A DNA stretch of 64,000 nucleotides, from assembly GCF_000384295.1 (NCBI RefSeq), contig NZ_KB913037.1:5948822-6012821 (forward strand), in the 5' to 3' direction. Origin of the DNA: Amycolatopsis balhimycina FH 1894 (lineage in GTDB: Bacteria > Actinomycetota > Actinomycetes > Mycobacteriales > Pseudonocardiaceae). Below, piece by piece: positions 1 to 8,472 of the stretch (positions within the stretch are counted from its first letter, which is position 1; each line of letters starts with the position of its first letter). The position numbers and the translations under genes were made by a program. The notes beneath the pieces were generated by a model. That model was given only the letters and a program-made list of their open reading frames with translations, was not told the origin of the DNA and ran no database searches.

Positions 1-2
1 CG

Positions 3-1565
3 GCGGTCTACCACGCGGCGACGTTCGCGCCGCAGGACGTGGCGACCGACCGCACCGTGGAGTTCAGCGGCCGCCCCGGTGACGCGCTGGCGGTGCTGGA
101 CCTGGGCGGCGGCACGGTCGACGTCAGCGTGGTGCGGCGGCTGCCGCCGGACACCGCGCGGGACCGCGCCGGACGTCCGCGGCGCGGTGGTTTCCAGGTG
201 CTCGCCACCCGCGGCGACCCGTCGTTCGGCGGCGCGGACATCGACCAGGCGCTGCTGGAGCACGTCGGTTCGCTGGTGTCCGCGGCCGATCCAGACGCGT
301 GGCGTCAGCTCGTCGAAGGGCGGGAGCTGACCGACCGGCGCCGCCGCCGGGTGCTGCGGCAGGACGTGCGGGGCGCGAAGGAAACGTTGTCGCGGCATGC
401 CTACACCGACGTGCCGATGCCGCCGCCGTTCGCCGACGCGCACGTCACCCGCGAAGACCTGGAACGGCTGATCGCGGCGCCGCTGGGCCGCGCGGTGGAG
501 CTGACGGTCGCGGCGATCGGCGACGCGGGCCTGCGGCCGAAGCAGCTGACGGCGATCTTCCTGGTCGGCGGGTCGAGCCGGATCCCGATGATCTCGCGGC
601 TGGTGCACGAACGCGCCGGCATCGTGCCGACGAGCCTCGACCAGCCCGAGACGGTCGTCGCGCGCGGCGCGCTGCGGGCGGTGCTGGTGGACCCGGACCG
701 CACCGGCGCGCTCCCGGGCGAAGCGATGGCGCGGCTCGCCGCGGTGCCCGGCGGCGCCCTCGGCCCGGCGGCGCAGCGCACGGAGGTCGTCCGGCCCGGC
801 GACGTCGCCCCGCGCCCGGCCCCGCCACGCACCCCGGCCGCGCCGGGTGGGTTCCCGCCGAACGCGAACCGGCAGGCGTCACCGCCGCCGTCCCCGCCGC
901 ACGGCCAGCCGGTGGCCCGCCCCTGGACGCCGGCCGCGCCGCCCGCCGGGCAGGCGGCGCCGGGCGTGCGGCCCGTCGGGGCGGGCGAAGCGGCCGCGAA
1001 GCCGCCGGGGCGGGGCCGCCTGTGGGGGATCGCCGCTGTCGTCGTGATCGTCGTGGCCGCGCTCGTCGTCGGCGGGATCCTCGTGTACGGCAAACCCGGC
1101 GCCGGCAGCCGGCCCGAAAGCGGCCGGACGCTCTCGCAGTACGACTTCAAGTTCGTCGCGCCCGAAGACTGGGTCCAGACCGACGACCGGGTCGCCGACC
1201 GGCAGGTCGTCATCCACCCGCAGGAGGCCCGCGACGGCAACGACCTCCTGGTCGCGCAGGAGTACGTCATGGACTACGACGCGACCGCCGACCCGCGGAA
1301 GCTCGCCGGCGAGCTCAAGCGCAGCGCGGACGCCGACCCCGAGCGCTGGAGCGCGTTCAACCCGAACCTGGCCTACGCCGGCAAGACGGTGATCGGGTAC
1401 CACGAGAGCAAGCCGAACCGGCCCGATCTGCAGGTCGACTGGTACGTCGTCGCGAAGGGCCGTATCCGGGTCCACGTCGGGTGCCAGTACGCCACGGCCC
1501 AGCTCCGGGACCGCGTCGCCACGGCTTGCGCGCAGGCCGTGCGCACGGTCGAGATCGTCAGCTGA
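3..1565 (+). CDS. ESX-4-associated membrane Hsp70-like protein (Rv3446c type), 5' end missing
   Basis: The reading frame is open from the window edge, so the N-terminus lies upstream. The visible part starts inside an actin/Hsp70-type ATPase fold: LDLGGGTVDVSV is the phosphate-2 loop and FLVGGSSRIP the adenosine loop. A Pro/Ala-rich linker follows (about nt 780-1010), then one transmembrane helix (about nt 1020-1090), then an external C-terminal domain of about 150 residues resembling the type VII secretion-associated (Rv3446c family) domain. In M. tuberculosis the homologue sits between eccC4 and esxU, the same place as here. It probably assists ESX-4 secretion at the membrane; its exact role is unknown. 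A GTG at nt 39 is an internal codon, because conserved Hsp70 sequence continues upstream of it. Confidence 0.85.
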   Translation, partial: AVYHAATFAPQDVATDRTVEFSGRPGDALAVLDLGGGTVDVSVVRRLPPDTARDRAGRPRRGGFQVLATRGDPSFGGADIDQALLEHVGSLVSAADPDAWRQLVEGRELTDRRRRRVLRQDVRGAKETLSRHAYTDVPMPPPFADAHVTREDLERLIAAPLGRAVELTVAAIGDAGLRPKQLTAIFLVGGSSRIPMISRLVHERAGIVPTSLDQPETVVARGALRAVLVDPDRTGALPGEAMARLAAVPGGALGPAAQRTEVVRPGDVAPRPAPPRTPAAPGGFPPNANRQASPPPSPPHGQPVARPWTPAAPPAGQAAPGVRPVGAGEAAAKPPGRGRLWGIAAVVVIVVAALVVGGILVYGKPGAGSRPESGRTLSQYDFKFVAPEDWVQTDDRVADRQVVIHPQEARDGNDLLVAQEYVMDYDATADPRKLAGELKRSADADPERWSAFNPNLAYAGKTVIGYHESKPNRPDLQVDWYVVAKGRIRVHVGCQYATAQLRDRVATACAQAVRTVEIVS

Positions 1566-1579
1566 GAGAGGGGCCCGCC

Positions 1580-1927
1580 GTGCCGTCCCGGGAGTTCGAA
1601 AGCGCCGCGGCGTCCTTCACTCGGATCGGGCAGGACGCGGTGACGCACGCGCGCCGCGTCGCCGGGAACGCGAAGGCGCGCAGCCTGCGCCGGCACAGCG
1701 AGAACGCGGAGCTCCTCAAGAGCAGCGGGCGCGGGGCGAAGTCCGCCGATCCGGCACCCGGCTCGCTGCGCGCCGCCGCCGAACGGTTCCGCCGGGCCCG
1801 CGGGCTGGCGGTCCCCGCGGTTCCCGATCCGGTTCCTTCGCGTTCGCAACTTCCCGCCGACGCCCCTCGGCCGGGTGACGACGAAGAAGACTTTTCCCAG
1901 ATGCGAATCATGAAACGAGATCGCTGA
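1580..1927 (+). CDS. Small hypothetical ESX-4-linked protein with acidic DDEEDFS tail
   Basis: GTG start preceded by GAGAGG, 14 bp after the Hsp70-like gene, so probably the same operon. The product is 115 residues, basic and helical, rich in Arg and Ala, with no signal peptide or membrane helix. It ends in an acidic patch followed by DFS and a basic tail (GDDEEDFSQMRIMKRDR). The patch recurs at the end of the small protein at 13280-13813, which also neighbours T7SS substrates. The function is unknown; a chaperone or adaptor role for WXG100 proteins is only inferred from position. Confidence 0.7.
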   Translation: MPSREFESAAASFTRIGQDAVTHARRVAGNAKARSLRRHSENAELLKSSGRGAKSADPAPGSLRAAAERFRRARGLAVPAVPDPVPSRSQLPADAPRPGDDEEDFSQMRIMKRDR

Positions 1928-2180
1928 CGCCGTCTCCGCGCTCGCTGTGCGTGTGTTAATTCCGCTGGTGGGGAACGTTTTTTCGGGTGAACTGTCGCTG
2001 AATCGGGGGTTACTCGGAATACCCGCGGCGATCGGTTCCCGGCGTGGGCGTTCACGCAAGCAACTACTTGCGGGCAAACCACGACAAGGGGGAACCGGAC
2101 GTGGCAGTGTCTGCGTCGTAGGGCCGTACGACGAACAAGCTCGGTACGGACACAACCACTCTTATGAAGGGGGTTTCAGC

Positions 2181-2513
2181 ATGGCTGGAGCTGGATCTGG
2201 ATTCACGGGGACAGTCGAGCAGTTCACCTCGTCCGAGCAGAAGGTGACCGAGGTGCGCGCGCACATGGACACCAACCTGGCGACGCTGCGCGACCGCATC
2301 GAGGCCACTCGCGCCGGCTGGCAGGGCGCGGCGGCGAAGGCGTTCGACAACGTCATGAACCGCTTCGACGAGGACGCCCGCGGCATCAACCAGTCGCTGC
2401 AGAAGATCGCCGACCTGCTCAAGGAAGCCGGCTCGAAGTACGAGAAGTCCGAGCAGGAGCAGCAGGAGATCATGCGCGCGGTCAACGCGGGCTTCGACCG
2501 CCTCAACCCCTGA
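2181..2513 (+). CDS. WXG100 family secreted protein, EsxU-like
   Basis: A 110-residue helical hairpin protein with the WXG turn (GWQGAAAKAF) at mid-length and a C-terminal YEKSE that fits the type VII YxxxD/E export signal. The ATG has a strong GAAGGGGG ribosome site upstream; the frame is open further upstream but those starts lack a ribosome site. It is paired with the next gene as in M. tuberculosis esxU-esxT, so the two products probably form a heterodimer exported by ESX-4. Confidence 0.9.
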   Translation: MAGAGSGFTGTVEQFTSSEQKVTEVRAHMDTNLATLRDRIEATRAGWQGAAAKAFDNVMNRFDEDARGINQSLQKIADLLKEAGSKYEKSEQEQQEIMRAVNAGFDRLNP

Positions 2514-2569
2514 TCTTCACTTCGACTTCCCTGCCGACACCGAACTTTCCCGCATAAGAGGAGTGCACC

Positions 2570-2860
2570 ATGCCCGACGGCCACATTCTCGTCAATTACG
2601 CCACCATCCAGGCTGCCGCTGACGACTGCAAGGCCACCGGTGGCGAACTGCAGGCCGCCTTCGACCAGCTGAAGGACGACCTCAAGCCGCTGATCACCAC
2701 CTGGACCGGTTCCGCGAAGGAGCAGTACGACCAGGCCCAGCGCAACTGGGACCAGAAGTTCGAGGACCTGAAGCAGGTTCTGGCGCAGATCGCCGCCGCC
2801 CTGCCGCAGATCTCCGATGGTTACCAGACCACGGACAAGGCCGTCGAAGGCCTGTTCTGA
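2570..2860 (+). CDS. WXG100 family secreted protein, EsxT-like
   Basis: A 96-residue WXG100 protein with a WTG turn and a C-terminal YQTTD export motif (YxxxD). GAGGAG precedes the ATG by 6-7 bp. Together with the EsxU-like gene 57 bp upstream it makes a classic WXG100 pair. The ESX-4 to rplM-rpsI order of mycobacteria is preserved, apart from two genes inserted on the opposite strand downstream. Confidence 0.9.
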   Translation: MPDGHILVNYATIQAAADDCKATGGELQAAFDQLKDDLKPLITTWTGSAKEQYDQAQRNWDQKFEDLKQVLAQIAAALPQISDGYQTTDKAVEGLF

Positions 2861-2879
2861 GCCGGTGACCCCGGAAACC

Positions 2880-2900
2880 ACGGCGGGCCCCGCCGTTTCT
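2880..2900 (+). terminator. Probable terminator after the WXG100 pair
   Basis: ACGGCGGG and CCCGCCGT are perfectly complementary arms separated by one base and followed by TTTCTTT. This fits an intrinsic terminator for the esxU-esxT operon. Confidence 0.6.
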
Positions 2901-2937
2901 TTGCGTGGCAACAGAGCCGTTGCGGGGCAGGGAAAAA

Positions 2938-2998
2938 CTCCCGTGCGGGCAAGGATGATTCCCGTGCGGGCAAGGTGACTCCCGTGCGGGCAAGGTGA
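2938..2998. repeat. Three tandem 20-21 bp repeats, each with a CCCGTGCGGG palindrome
   Basis: The unit CCCGTGCGGGCAAGGTGA, with small variations, occurs three times head to tail between the convergent esxT-like and DUF4333 genes. Each copy contains the 10-bp palindrome CCCGTGCGGG. The function is not evident; it could be protein-binding iterons or a simple repeat expansion. Confidence 0.7.
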
Positions 2999-2999
2999 C

Positions 3000-3704
3000 T
3001 CAGTGCGGTGCGCCGACCTCGTACTCCGGCCGGTCGTTGAGCACGCGCACGGTGACCTTCTTCTGCTGCCCGCCGATGGTGACGGTGCAGTCGAAGGTCG
3101 TCCCGTTCACGGCGGCTTCGTCCGCCGGGCACTGCGCGTTCTTCACGTCGGGCTCGCCGTAGTTCTCGTTCAGGACCTTCACCACACCGTCCTGAAGGGA
3201 CTGCCGGTCCAGCACGTCACCGCGGAACGCGCCGAGCAGCCACGCGGCGCCGCCGCCCGCCACGAGCACCAGGACGGCGATTCCGCCGAGCAGCAACGGT
3301 TTCTTCGACTTCGGCTTCTTCGCCGGCTCGGCGGGGAACGCGCCGAGCCCGCCGTACTGCGCCGGCTGGAACCCGCCGCCGTACTGACCGGGCGCCGGCG
3401 GCCCCGGTTGCGGCTGCGGGACCGGCTGGGACGGCGGCGCCCACGGACCGCCCGGCGGCTGTCCCGGCGGCCACGGCCCCGAGAACGACCCGGTCGGTCC
3501 GGGCGGGCCCGGGTTCCACGGGCCCGTGGGGGAACCGGTGACCGCACCCGGGTCCGGGTTCGGCTGCCACTGGCCGGCGTGCGGGCCGGTCGCCTGCTGC
3601 TCGAGCTGCCACGCGCCGGGCTGCGGAGGCGCACCCCGCGGGTCGGCCGGGGGCTGCCACCACTGCGGCTGCTGCGGGCCGGGCGGCTGGGACGGTGGTG
3701 TCAT
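3000..3704 (-). CDS. DUF4333 membrane protein with Pro/Gly-rich cytoplasmic region
   Basis: A 234-residue protein. Residues 1-125 are Pro/Gln/Gly-rich and probably disordered in the cytoplasm. A transmembrane helix follows a Lys cluster (KKPKSKKPLL), and an external domain of about 75 residues contains two Cys (NAQCPAD, TFDCTV) and resembles the DUF4333 domain of actinobacterial surface proteins. It lies 29 bp upstream of a lipoprotein gene on the same strand, and both point back toward the ESX-4 genes. The function is unknown. Confidence 0.8.
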   Translation of the reverse strand: MTPPSQPPGPQQPQWWQPPADPRGAPPQPGAWQLEQQATGPHAGQWQPNPDPGAVTGSPTGPWNPGPPGPTGSFSGPWPPGQPPGGPWAPPSQPVPQPQPGPPAPGQYGGGFQPAQYGGLGAFPAEPAKKPKSKKPLLLGGIAVLVLVAGGGAAWLLGAFRGDVLDRQSLQDGVVKVLNENYGEPDVKNAQCPADEAAVNGTTFDCTVTIGGQQKKVTVRVLNDRPEYEVGAPH

Positions 3705-3733
3705 CGGAGATCACCTCGGGTCGTGGTCACGCC

Positions 3734-4627
3734 TCAGCTGCCCTGCGCTTCGCCGAGCCGCCGGTAGAAGTCGTCCATCGCCGCCCGGTCCGGCAGCACC
3801 GTGATCTGCGAGGCGTCCGGCAGTTTCGGCATGTCCTGCGGGCTCGCCGGGCCGGTGAACCTGAAGTCGTACTTGAGCTCGAGCCGGTGGCCGTCGCCGG
3901 CGAACTTGGCGTCCAGCACGAAGGAGACCAGGCTGCCGTCCGGGTTCAGCGTGATCGTGGCCGGGACCGCGGCCTTCTTCAGCTCCGGCCCGACCTGGTC
4001 GACCAGGTTCTGCGGCAGGATCTCGACCCGGTTCTGGACGAAGGTCCCGAAGGGCACGTTCACCGTCAGCGCGGTCTTGCCGTCGCCGAGGCTCTTCGCC
4101 CCGCGCACGGCGCGTTTGTCGGCCTTGTAGGCGTCGAGGGCCGAGGCCGCCATCCGGCACGGGGTGAGCACGCCACCCCACGCGCACGGCAGGAGCGTGC
4201 CCGCTTCGGGCTTCGGCATCGACACCCACGCCGTCGGCGAGACGCCCTTCTGCACGTACACCGGGCCGAGGTAGGTGTATTCGACCGCGCCGTCCGCCGG
4301 GGTGAACGTGTCGATGATCTCGTCGGGGTTCTTCAGCGAGCGGTGCCGCACCGCCCGGCTCTCCGGGCTGCCGGTGCGGGCCGACGTGACGACGCTGTGG
4401 ATCCACTTGTCGTCGAACTTGAAGTAGGCGTCCAGCGAGTTGGTGACGTCGCGCGTGTCGGTGATGGCGTCGGAGAGCTTGCCGATCACCTGCTCGAACT
4501 TGCCGCCGACGTAGTCCGCCGCGTCGTCGCCCTTCGGCAGTGCCGTGCCCGCTTTCGCCTGGCCGCAGGCGCTGACCAGGGCCAGCAGGGCACCCAGGAC
4601 GAAGATCGCCTTCGGTCGTTTCCGCAT
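3734..4627 (-). CDS. Putative lipoprotein
   Basis: The ATG was chosen because it follows AGGGGACGG and opens a lipoprotein signal: a basic start (MRKRPK), a hydrophobic core and the lipobox LVSAC, which gives an acylated Cys near residue 21. The mature part of about 275 residues has no domain I can name. It is probably attached to the outer face of the membrane. It is the first gene of a two-gene operon with the DUF4333 protein and is divergent from rplM. Confidence 0.75.
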   Translation of the reverse strand: MRKRPKAIFVLGALLALVSACGQAKAGTALPKGDDAADYVGGKFEQVIGKLSDAITDTRDVTNSLDAYFKFDDKWIHSVVTSARTGSPESRAVRHRSLKNPDEIIDTFTPADGAVEYTYLGPVYVQKGVSPTAWVSMPKPEAGTLLPCAWGGVLTPCRMAASALDAYKADKRAVRGAKSLGDGKTALTVNVPFGTFVQNRVEILPQNLVDQVGPELKKAAVPATITLNPDGSLVSFVLDAKFAGDGHRLELKYDFRFTGPASPQDMPKLPDASQITVLPDRAAMDDFYRRLGEAQGS

Positions 4628-4748
4628 CGCCGTCCCCTGCTCGACTGTGCCCCGGATCGTCCCATCCTCGCGTGTCGCGCCGGTGCGTGCGGGCACTTCG
4701 CGGGGAAAACCGGGTAGAGTCCCGGCTGCGCCCGGGCCGCCCGGAGCC

Positions 4749-4754
4749 TAGTAT
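4749..4754 (+). promoter_or_regulatory. Candidate -10 box of the rplM-rpsI operon
   Basis: TAGTAT fits the actinobacterial -10 consensus TAnnnT. It lies about 135 bp before rplM, giving a leader of roughly 125-130 nt that contains inverted repeats (CCCACC pairing with GGTGGG at about 4770-4795). No clear -35 hexamer is seen. A structured autoregulatory leader is possible. Confidence 0.4.
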
Positions 4755-4887
4755 GGGCGCTTCCACCCACCCCCGATGCACGGGTGCGGTGGGCGTGCGG
4801 GTATCTTCATATGTCGTTGTGCGTTGCGGCGCATCAGCGCTAGGCCCGCACAGAACCCACACGCAATGTTGACGACGAGGTAGACCC

Positions 4888-5340
4888 TTGCCCACGTACA
4901 GCCCCAAGCCCGGCGACGTCACTCGTGCCTGGCACGTGATCGACGCCGAGGATGTCGTGCTCGGCCGGCTTGCGACCGAGGTCGCCACGCTGCTGCGCGG
5001 CAAGCACAAGCCGACCTACGCCCCTCACATGGACACCGGCGACTTCGTCGTCATCGTCAACGCCGAGAAGGTCGCGCTCACCGGTAACAAGCGCGAGCAG
5101 AAGTTCGCCTACCGGCACAGCGGTTACCCGGGCGGTCTGCGGAAGCGCTCGTTCGGCGAGCTGCTCGACACCAAGCCCGAGCACCTGGTCGAGAAGGTCG
5201 TCAAGGGCATGCTGCCGAAGAACAAGCTCGGCCGCGCCCAGGCGAAGAAGCTCAAGGTGTATGCCGGCCCGCAGCACCCGCACGCCGCGCAGCAGCCGCA
5301 GGCGCGCGAGATCACCAAGATCGCGCAGGTCGCGCAGTGA
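4888..5340 (+). CDS. rplM: 50S ribosomal protein L13
   Basis: 150 residues, full length for L13, with the conserved [16 protein letters not shown] opening, HMDTGD and the KVALTGNK and YRHSGYPGG blocks. The start is a TTG codon placed by homology ([11 protein letters not shown]). L13 binds 23S rRNA early in large-subunit assembly. It overlaps rpsI by 4 bp (GTGA), so translation is coupled, and the L13-S9 pairing is nearly universal in bacteria. Confidence 0.97.
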   Translation: MPTYSPKPGDVTRAWHVIDAEDVVLGRLATEVATLLRGKHKPTYAPHMDTGDFVVIVNAEKVALTGNKREQKFAYRHSGYPGGLRKRSFGELLDTKPEHLVEKVVKGMLPKNKLGRAQAKKLKVYAGPQHPHAAQQPQAREITKIAQVAQ

Positions 5341-5960
5341 GTGAGGAACAGTCTGTGACCAGCACCGAGACCGAGACCCCCGAGGTCGTCGAGGCCACCG
5401 AGGCGACCGAGACCGGCGCCGTCGCGGCCAGCGAAACCCCGGTTGCGACCAGCGAGACGCCGGTCGCCACCAGCGAAACTCCGGTTGCGACCAGCGAAAC
5501 CCCGGTCGCGACCAGCGAGACTCCGGTCGCGACCAGCGAGTCCGCTGCCGCGCCGCGCCCGTCGCGGGCCGCCGGCGGCAACGCGCAGACCGTCGGCCGC
5601 CGCAAGGAAGCCGTCGTCCGCGTGCGGGTCGTCCCGGGCACCGGCGAGTTCAAGCTCAACGGCCGCACCCTCGAGGAGTACTTCCCGAACAAGGTGCACC
5701 AGCAGCTCATCCGTGAGCCGCTGGTCCTGGTCGAGAAGCCGGAATCGTTCGACATCTTCGCCAACCTGCACGGTGGCGGCGTCTCCGGCCAGGCCGGCGC
5801 GCTGCGCCTGGCGATCGCCCGCGCGCTCATCGAGGTCGACGCGGACGACCGCCCGGCCCTCAAGAAGGCCGGCTTCCTGACCCGTGACGCGCGCGCCACG
5901 GAGCGGAAGAAGTACGGCCTCAAGAAGGCCCGTAAGGCCCCGCAGTACAGCAAGCGCTGA
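5337..5960 (+). CDS. rpsI: 30S ribosomal protein S9 with repetitive N-terminal extension
   Basis: The S9 domain occupies about residues 85-207 ([17 protein letters not shown], the [19 protein letters not shown] block, and the C-terminal KAPQYSKR that reaches the P-site tRNA). The first 80 or so residues are an acidic Thr/Glu/Pro extension containing five full ATSETPV-type heptads (residues 30-64) plus a partial sixth. Actinobacterial S9 often has a short acidic extension, but the exact tandem repeats are unusual. The GTG start overlaps the rplM stop. Confidence 0.96.
   Translation: MSEEQSVTSTETETPEVVEATEATETGAVAASETPVATSETPVATSETPVATSETPVATSETPVATSESAAAPRPSRAAGGNAQTVGRRKEAVVRVRVVPGTGEFKLNGRTLEEYFPNKVHQQLIREPLVLVEKPESFDIFANLHGGGVSGQAGALRLAIARALIEVDADDRPALKKAGFLTRDARATERKKYGLKKARKAPQYSKR
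5424..5540 (+). repeat. In-frame 21-bp tandem repeats in rpsI
   Basis: Five full copies and one partial copy of a 21-bp unit encode (A/T)SETPVA heptads. Copies differ at synonymous positions (CCGGTTGCGACC versus CCGGTCGCCACC), so the array is not newly expanded everywhere and the protein repeat appears to be maintained. Confidence 0.9.
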
Positions 5961-5982
5961 TCGCGCCTTCCGGCGCAACTCA

Positions 5983-6019
5983 CCGGAGCGCCCATCCGTC
6001 CATCGGATGGGCGCTCCGG
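5983..6019 (+). terminator. Terminator of rplM-rpsI
   Basis: A perfect 16-bp inverted repeat (CCGGAGCGCCCATCCG and its complement) with a 5-nt loop begins 22 bp after the rpsI stop. The U-tract is weak, as is common for actinomycete terminators. Confidence 0.8.
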
Positions 6020-6156
6020 CGTTTCCGGGGTAACGACCGGCACTGTGTCGTTTCCGGGGGCCGCAGCGATATCCGGGGGCAGGAGCTCGCGGTCCGTCAG
6101 GGTCGTTAGGTTGTCGTGGTGGTTGTACTGGGTCACCACAAAGAGGAGGTCGACAG

Positions 6157-7491
6157 ATGGCACGCCTGTTCGGGACCGACGGGGTGCGTGGCCTGGCCAA
6201 CGCCGAGCTGACGCCGGAGCTCGCCATGGCGCTGGCGGCCAGCGCCGCCCGCGTGCTCGCCGCGCACGACCGCTCGCACCGGCCGGTCGCGGTCGTCGGC
6301 CGTGACCCGCGCGCCAGCGGCGAGATGCTGGAGGCCGCCGTCGTGGCCGGCCTCACGTCCGCCGGGGCCGACGTGCGCCTGGTCGGCGTCCTGCCGACGC
6401 CGGCCGTCGCCTACCTGGTCGGCGCGCTCGATGCCGATCTGGGCGTGATGATCTCCGCGTCGCACAACCCGATGCCCGACAACGGCATCAAGCTCTTCGC
6501 CGCGGGCGGGCACAAGCTCCCCGACGGCATCGAGGACGAGATCGAAGCCGGCCTGGCCGCCGACGCCGTGCGCCCGACCGGCGCGGGTGTGGGGCGCGTC
6601 ACGGACGTCGAAGACGCACTCGACCGCTACGCCGCCCACCTGCTCGAGGTCACCCCGCACCCGCTCGCCGGGCTCAAGGTGGTCGTCGACTGCGCCAACG
6701 GCGCCTCCGCCGCGGCCGCGCCCGAGATCTACCGCCGCGCCGGCGCCGAGGTCGTCGCGCTGCACGCCGACCCGGACGGCATCAACATCAACCAGCACTG
6801 CGGGTCCAACCACCCCGAGAAGCTGCGCGAGGCGGTCGTCGCGCACGGCGCCGACCTCGGTATCGCCCACGACGGCGACGCCGACCGCTGCGTGGCCGTC
6901 GACTCCGCCGGCGAGCTGGTGGACGGCGACCAGATCATGGCGGTGCTGGCGCTCGCGCTGGCCGAGTCCGGCGAGCTGACCAAGGACACGCTGGTCGCGA
7001 CGGTGATGAGCAACCTCGGCCTGCACCTGGCGATGAAGGCCCACGGCATCACGGTCGTCACGACGGCGGTGGGCGACCGGTACGTGCTGGAGGAGCTGCG
7101 CGCGGGCGGTTTCGCCCTCGGCGGCGAGCAGTCCGGCCACGTGGTGCTCCCGGCCCACGCGACCACCGGCGACGGCCTGCTGACGGCGCTGCGCCTGATG
7201 AGCCGCATGGCGGCGACGGGCAAGTCCCTGGCCGACCTGGCGGCGGTGATGAACCGGCTGCCGCAGGTGCTGGTGAACGTCCCGGTCGCGAACAAGGCGG
7301 CGGTGGCCGGCTCGTCCGAGGTCCGCGACGCCGTCGGCGAGGTCGAAGCCGAGCTGGGCGAGGAAGGCCGGGTGCTGCTGCGCCCGTCCGGCACCGAGCA
7401 GCTGGTACGGGTGATGGTGGAGGCTCCGGCGCAGTCGACGGCCCAGGCCGCGGCCGACCGCCTGGCCGGTGTGGTCTCCGCCGTTTCCTGA
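6157..7491 (+). CDS. glmM: Phosphoglucosamine mutase
   Basis: 444 residues, standard length. It interconverts glucosamine-6-phosphate and glucosamine-1-phosphate on the way to UDP-GlcNAc for peptidoglycan. Visible landmarks are the N-terminal FGTDGVRG, the phosphoserine loop [14 protein letters not shown], the metal loop DGDADR and the sugar-binding GGEQSGH, with RPSGTE near the C-terminus. AAGAGGAGG precedes the ATG by 7 bp. It follows rpsI as in mycobacteria. Confidence 0.97.
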   Translation: MARLFGTDGVRGLANAELTPELAMALAASAARVLAAHDRSHRPVAVVGRDPRASGEMLEAAVVAGLTSAGADVRLVGVLPTPAVAYLVGALDADLGVMISASHNPMPDNGIKLFAAGGHKLPDGIEDEIEAGLAADAVRPTGAGVGRVTDVEDALDRYAAHLLEVTPHPLAGLKVVVDCANGASAAAAPEIYRRAGAEVVALHADPDGININQHCGSNHPEKLREAVVAHGADLGIAHDGDADRCVAVDSAGELVDGDQIMAVLALALAESGELTKDTLVATVMSNLGLHLAMKAHGITVVTTAVGDRYVLEELRAGGFALGGEQSGHVVLPAHATTGDGLLTALRLMSRMAATGKSLADLAAVMNRLPQVLVNVPVANKAAVAGSSEVRDAVGEVEAELGEEGRVLLRPSGTEQLVRVMVEAPAQSTAQAAADRLAGVVSAVS

Positions 7492-7501
7492 CCCGTCGTG
7501 A

Positions 7502-7533
7502 GTGTTCAGGCGGGTTCTAACCCGCCTGAACAC
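7502..7533. terminator. Bidirectional terminator between glmM and the P450 gene
   Basis: A perfect 15-bp inverted repeat (GTGTTCAGGCGGGTT) with a 2-nt centre. The convergent P450 stop codon (7517-7519) lies in its middle. It may also belong to the related intergenic palindromes seen elsewhere in the window. Confidence 0.7.
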
Positions 7534-8455
7534 GCACGACCACTTGCGCCGAGGCCAGGCCGTGGAACACCGGGTGGGCCTTCCAGGCCACCTCGGTGAC
7601 GGTGTGGTCCGGGGTGAGGACCCGCGCCAGCGCGCGCAGCGCGATCTCGCCCTCCGCCACCGCCACCCGCGATCCCGGGCACGCGTGCCGGCCCAGGCCG
7701 AACGCCAGGCCGTCGCCCAGCGGGATCGCCACCTTGGCGCCCGGCTCGAGCGGCCGGCCCGCGATCACGCATTCGCCCGTCGCCCGCCGGGCCGCGTACC
7801 GGGTCGGGGCGATCTCCTGGACCAGCCCCCGCACTTCCGCCGCGCCGGGACACCTGCCCGGGGTCGTCACCATGCCCAGGCCGGCCACCGCCAGGAAGTT
7901 CATCGAGTTCTCGTACGCCGCGTGCGCGAGCATCACCGGCGTCACCATCAGCTCGTCCTCGCTGATCCGCCCCTCCGCGCACGCGCGGCGCAGCAGGGCC
8001 AGCCCACCGCCTTCGGCTGCTGGGGCCTTCAGGAAGAACATCGCCACGCGCAGCGCCGCGACGTCGCCTGCCGGAGAGGCTTCCCCCGACCACACGTTCA
8101 GGTTCGCCGTGGTCTCCGAGAGCGCCGCGAGAAACCGGTCGTCGAACGGTCCCGCACCCAGCACGGCGGCGGCGACCAGGGCGGCCACCGGCAGGCCGAA
8201 GTCGGCCACCAGGTCGAATTCGGCCCGGTCCGCCAGCCCGCTCACGATCTCTTCGATTCCGGCGCCGACCTCGGCGGGCAGCGGTTCGGTCAGGGCGATG
8301 ACCTCCTTGACGACCTCCCGCAGCCGCCGGTGCTCCTCGCCGTCCATGAACAGCAGGTTCGCCGGGACCGACGTGTCCGGGCTCGAGCTCAGCCGCGGGT
8401 CGCGGAGCACGGCGGTCCGGTCCGCCCGTGCGTCCAGTACGAGGAAGTCGTCCAC
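7517..8455 (-). CDS. Miniature, atypical cytochrome P450
   Basis: 312 residues, about 90 fewer than a normal bacterial P450. The haem-thiolate loop is intact (FGLGRHACPG) and the C-helix DGEEHRRLR is present, so haem binding is plausible. The protein begins about 60 residues late. The I-helix has AHAAYENS in place of the usual acid-alcohol (A/G)GxxT, the K-helix ExxR is not recognisable (VQEIAPTRYAARR), and the meander between the K-helix and the haem loop is almost absent. The GTG start lies only 17 bp from the start of the divergent acyl-AMP ligase gene, suggesting joint function. Haem-dependent chemistry on an ACP-bound acyl chain is an inference. Confidence 0.8.
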   Translation of the reverse strand: MDDFLVLDARADRTAVLRDPRLSSSPDTSVPANLLFMDGEEHRRLREVVKEVIALTEPLPAEVGAGIEEIVSGLADRAEFDLVADFGLPVAALVAAAVLGAGPFDDRFLAALSETTANLNVWSGEASPAGDVAALRVAMFFLKAPAAEGGGLALLRRACAEGRISEDELMVTPVMLAHAAYENSMNFLAVAGLGMVTTPGRCPGAAEVRGLVQEIAPTRYAARRATGECVIAGRPLEPGAKVAIPLGDGLAFGLGRHACPGSRVAVAEGEIALRALARVLTPDHTVTEVAWKAHPVFHGLASAQVVVRVQAG

Positions 8456-8460
8456 CTCCG

Positions 8461-8466
8461 TATGAT
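8461..8466 (+). promoter_or_regulatory. -10 box for a leaderless acyl-AMP ligase transcript
   Basis: TATGAT is a near-perfect -10 hexamer placed 6 nt before GTG at 8473. No ribosome site precedes that GTG, so transcription probably starts on the start codon. The box lies in the very short gap between two divergent start codons. Confidence 0.55.
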
Positions 8467-8472
8467 GCCGTG

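Noticed and set aside
299..1927. 542-codon plus-strand frame
   Set aside because: Only its last 116 codons (from GTG 1580) are a gene; the rest is an out-of-frame shadow of the Hsp70-like gene.
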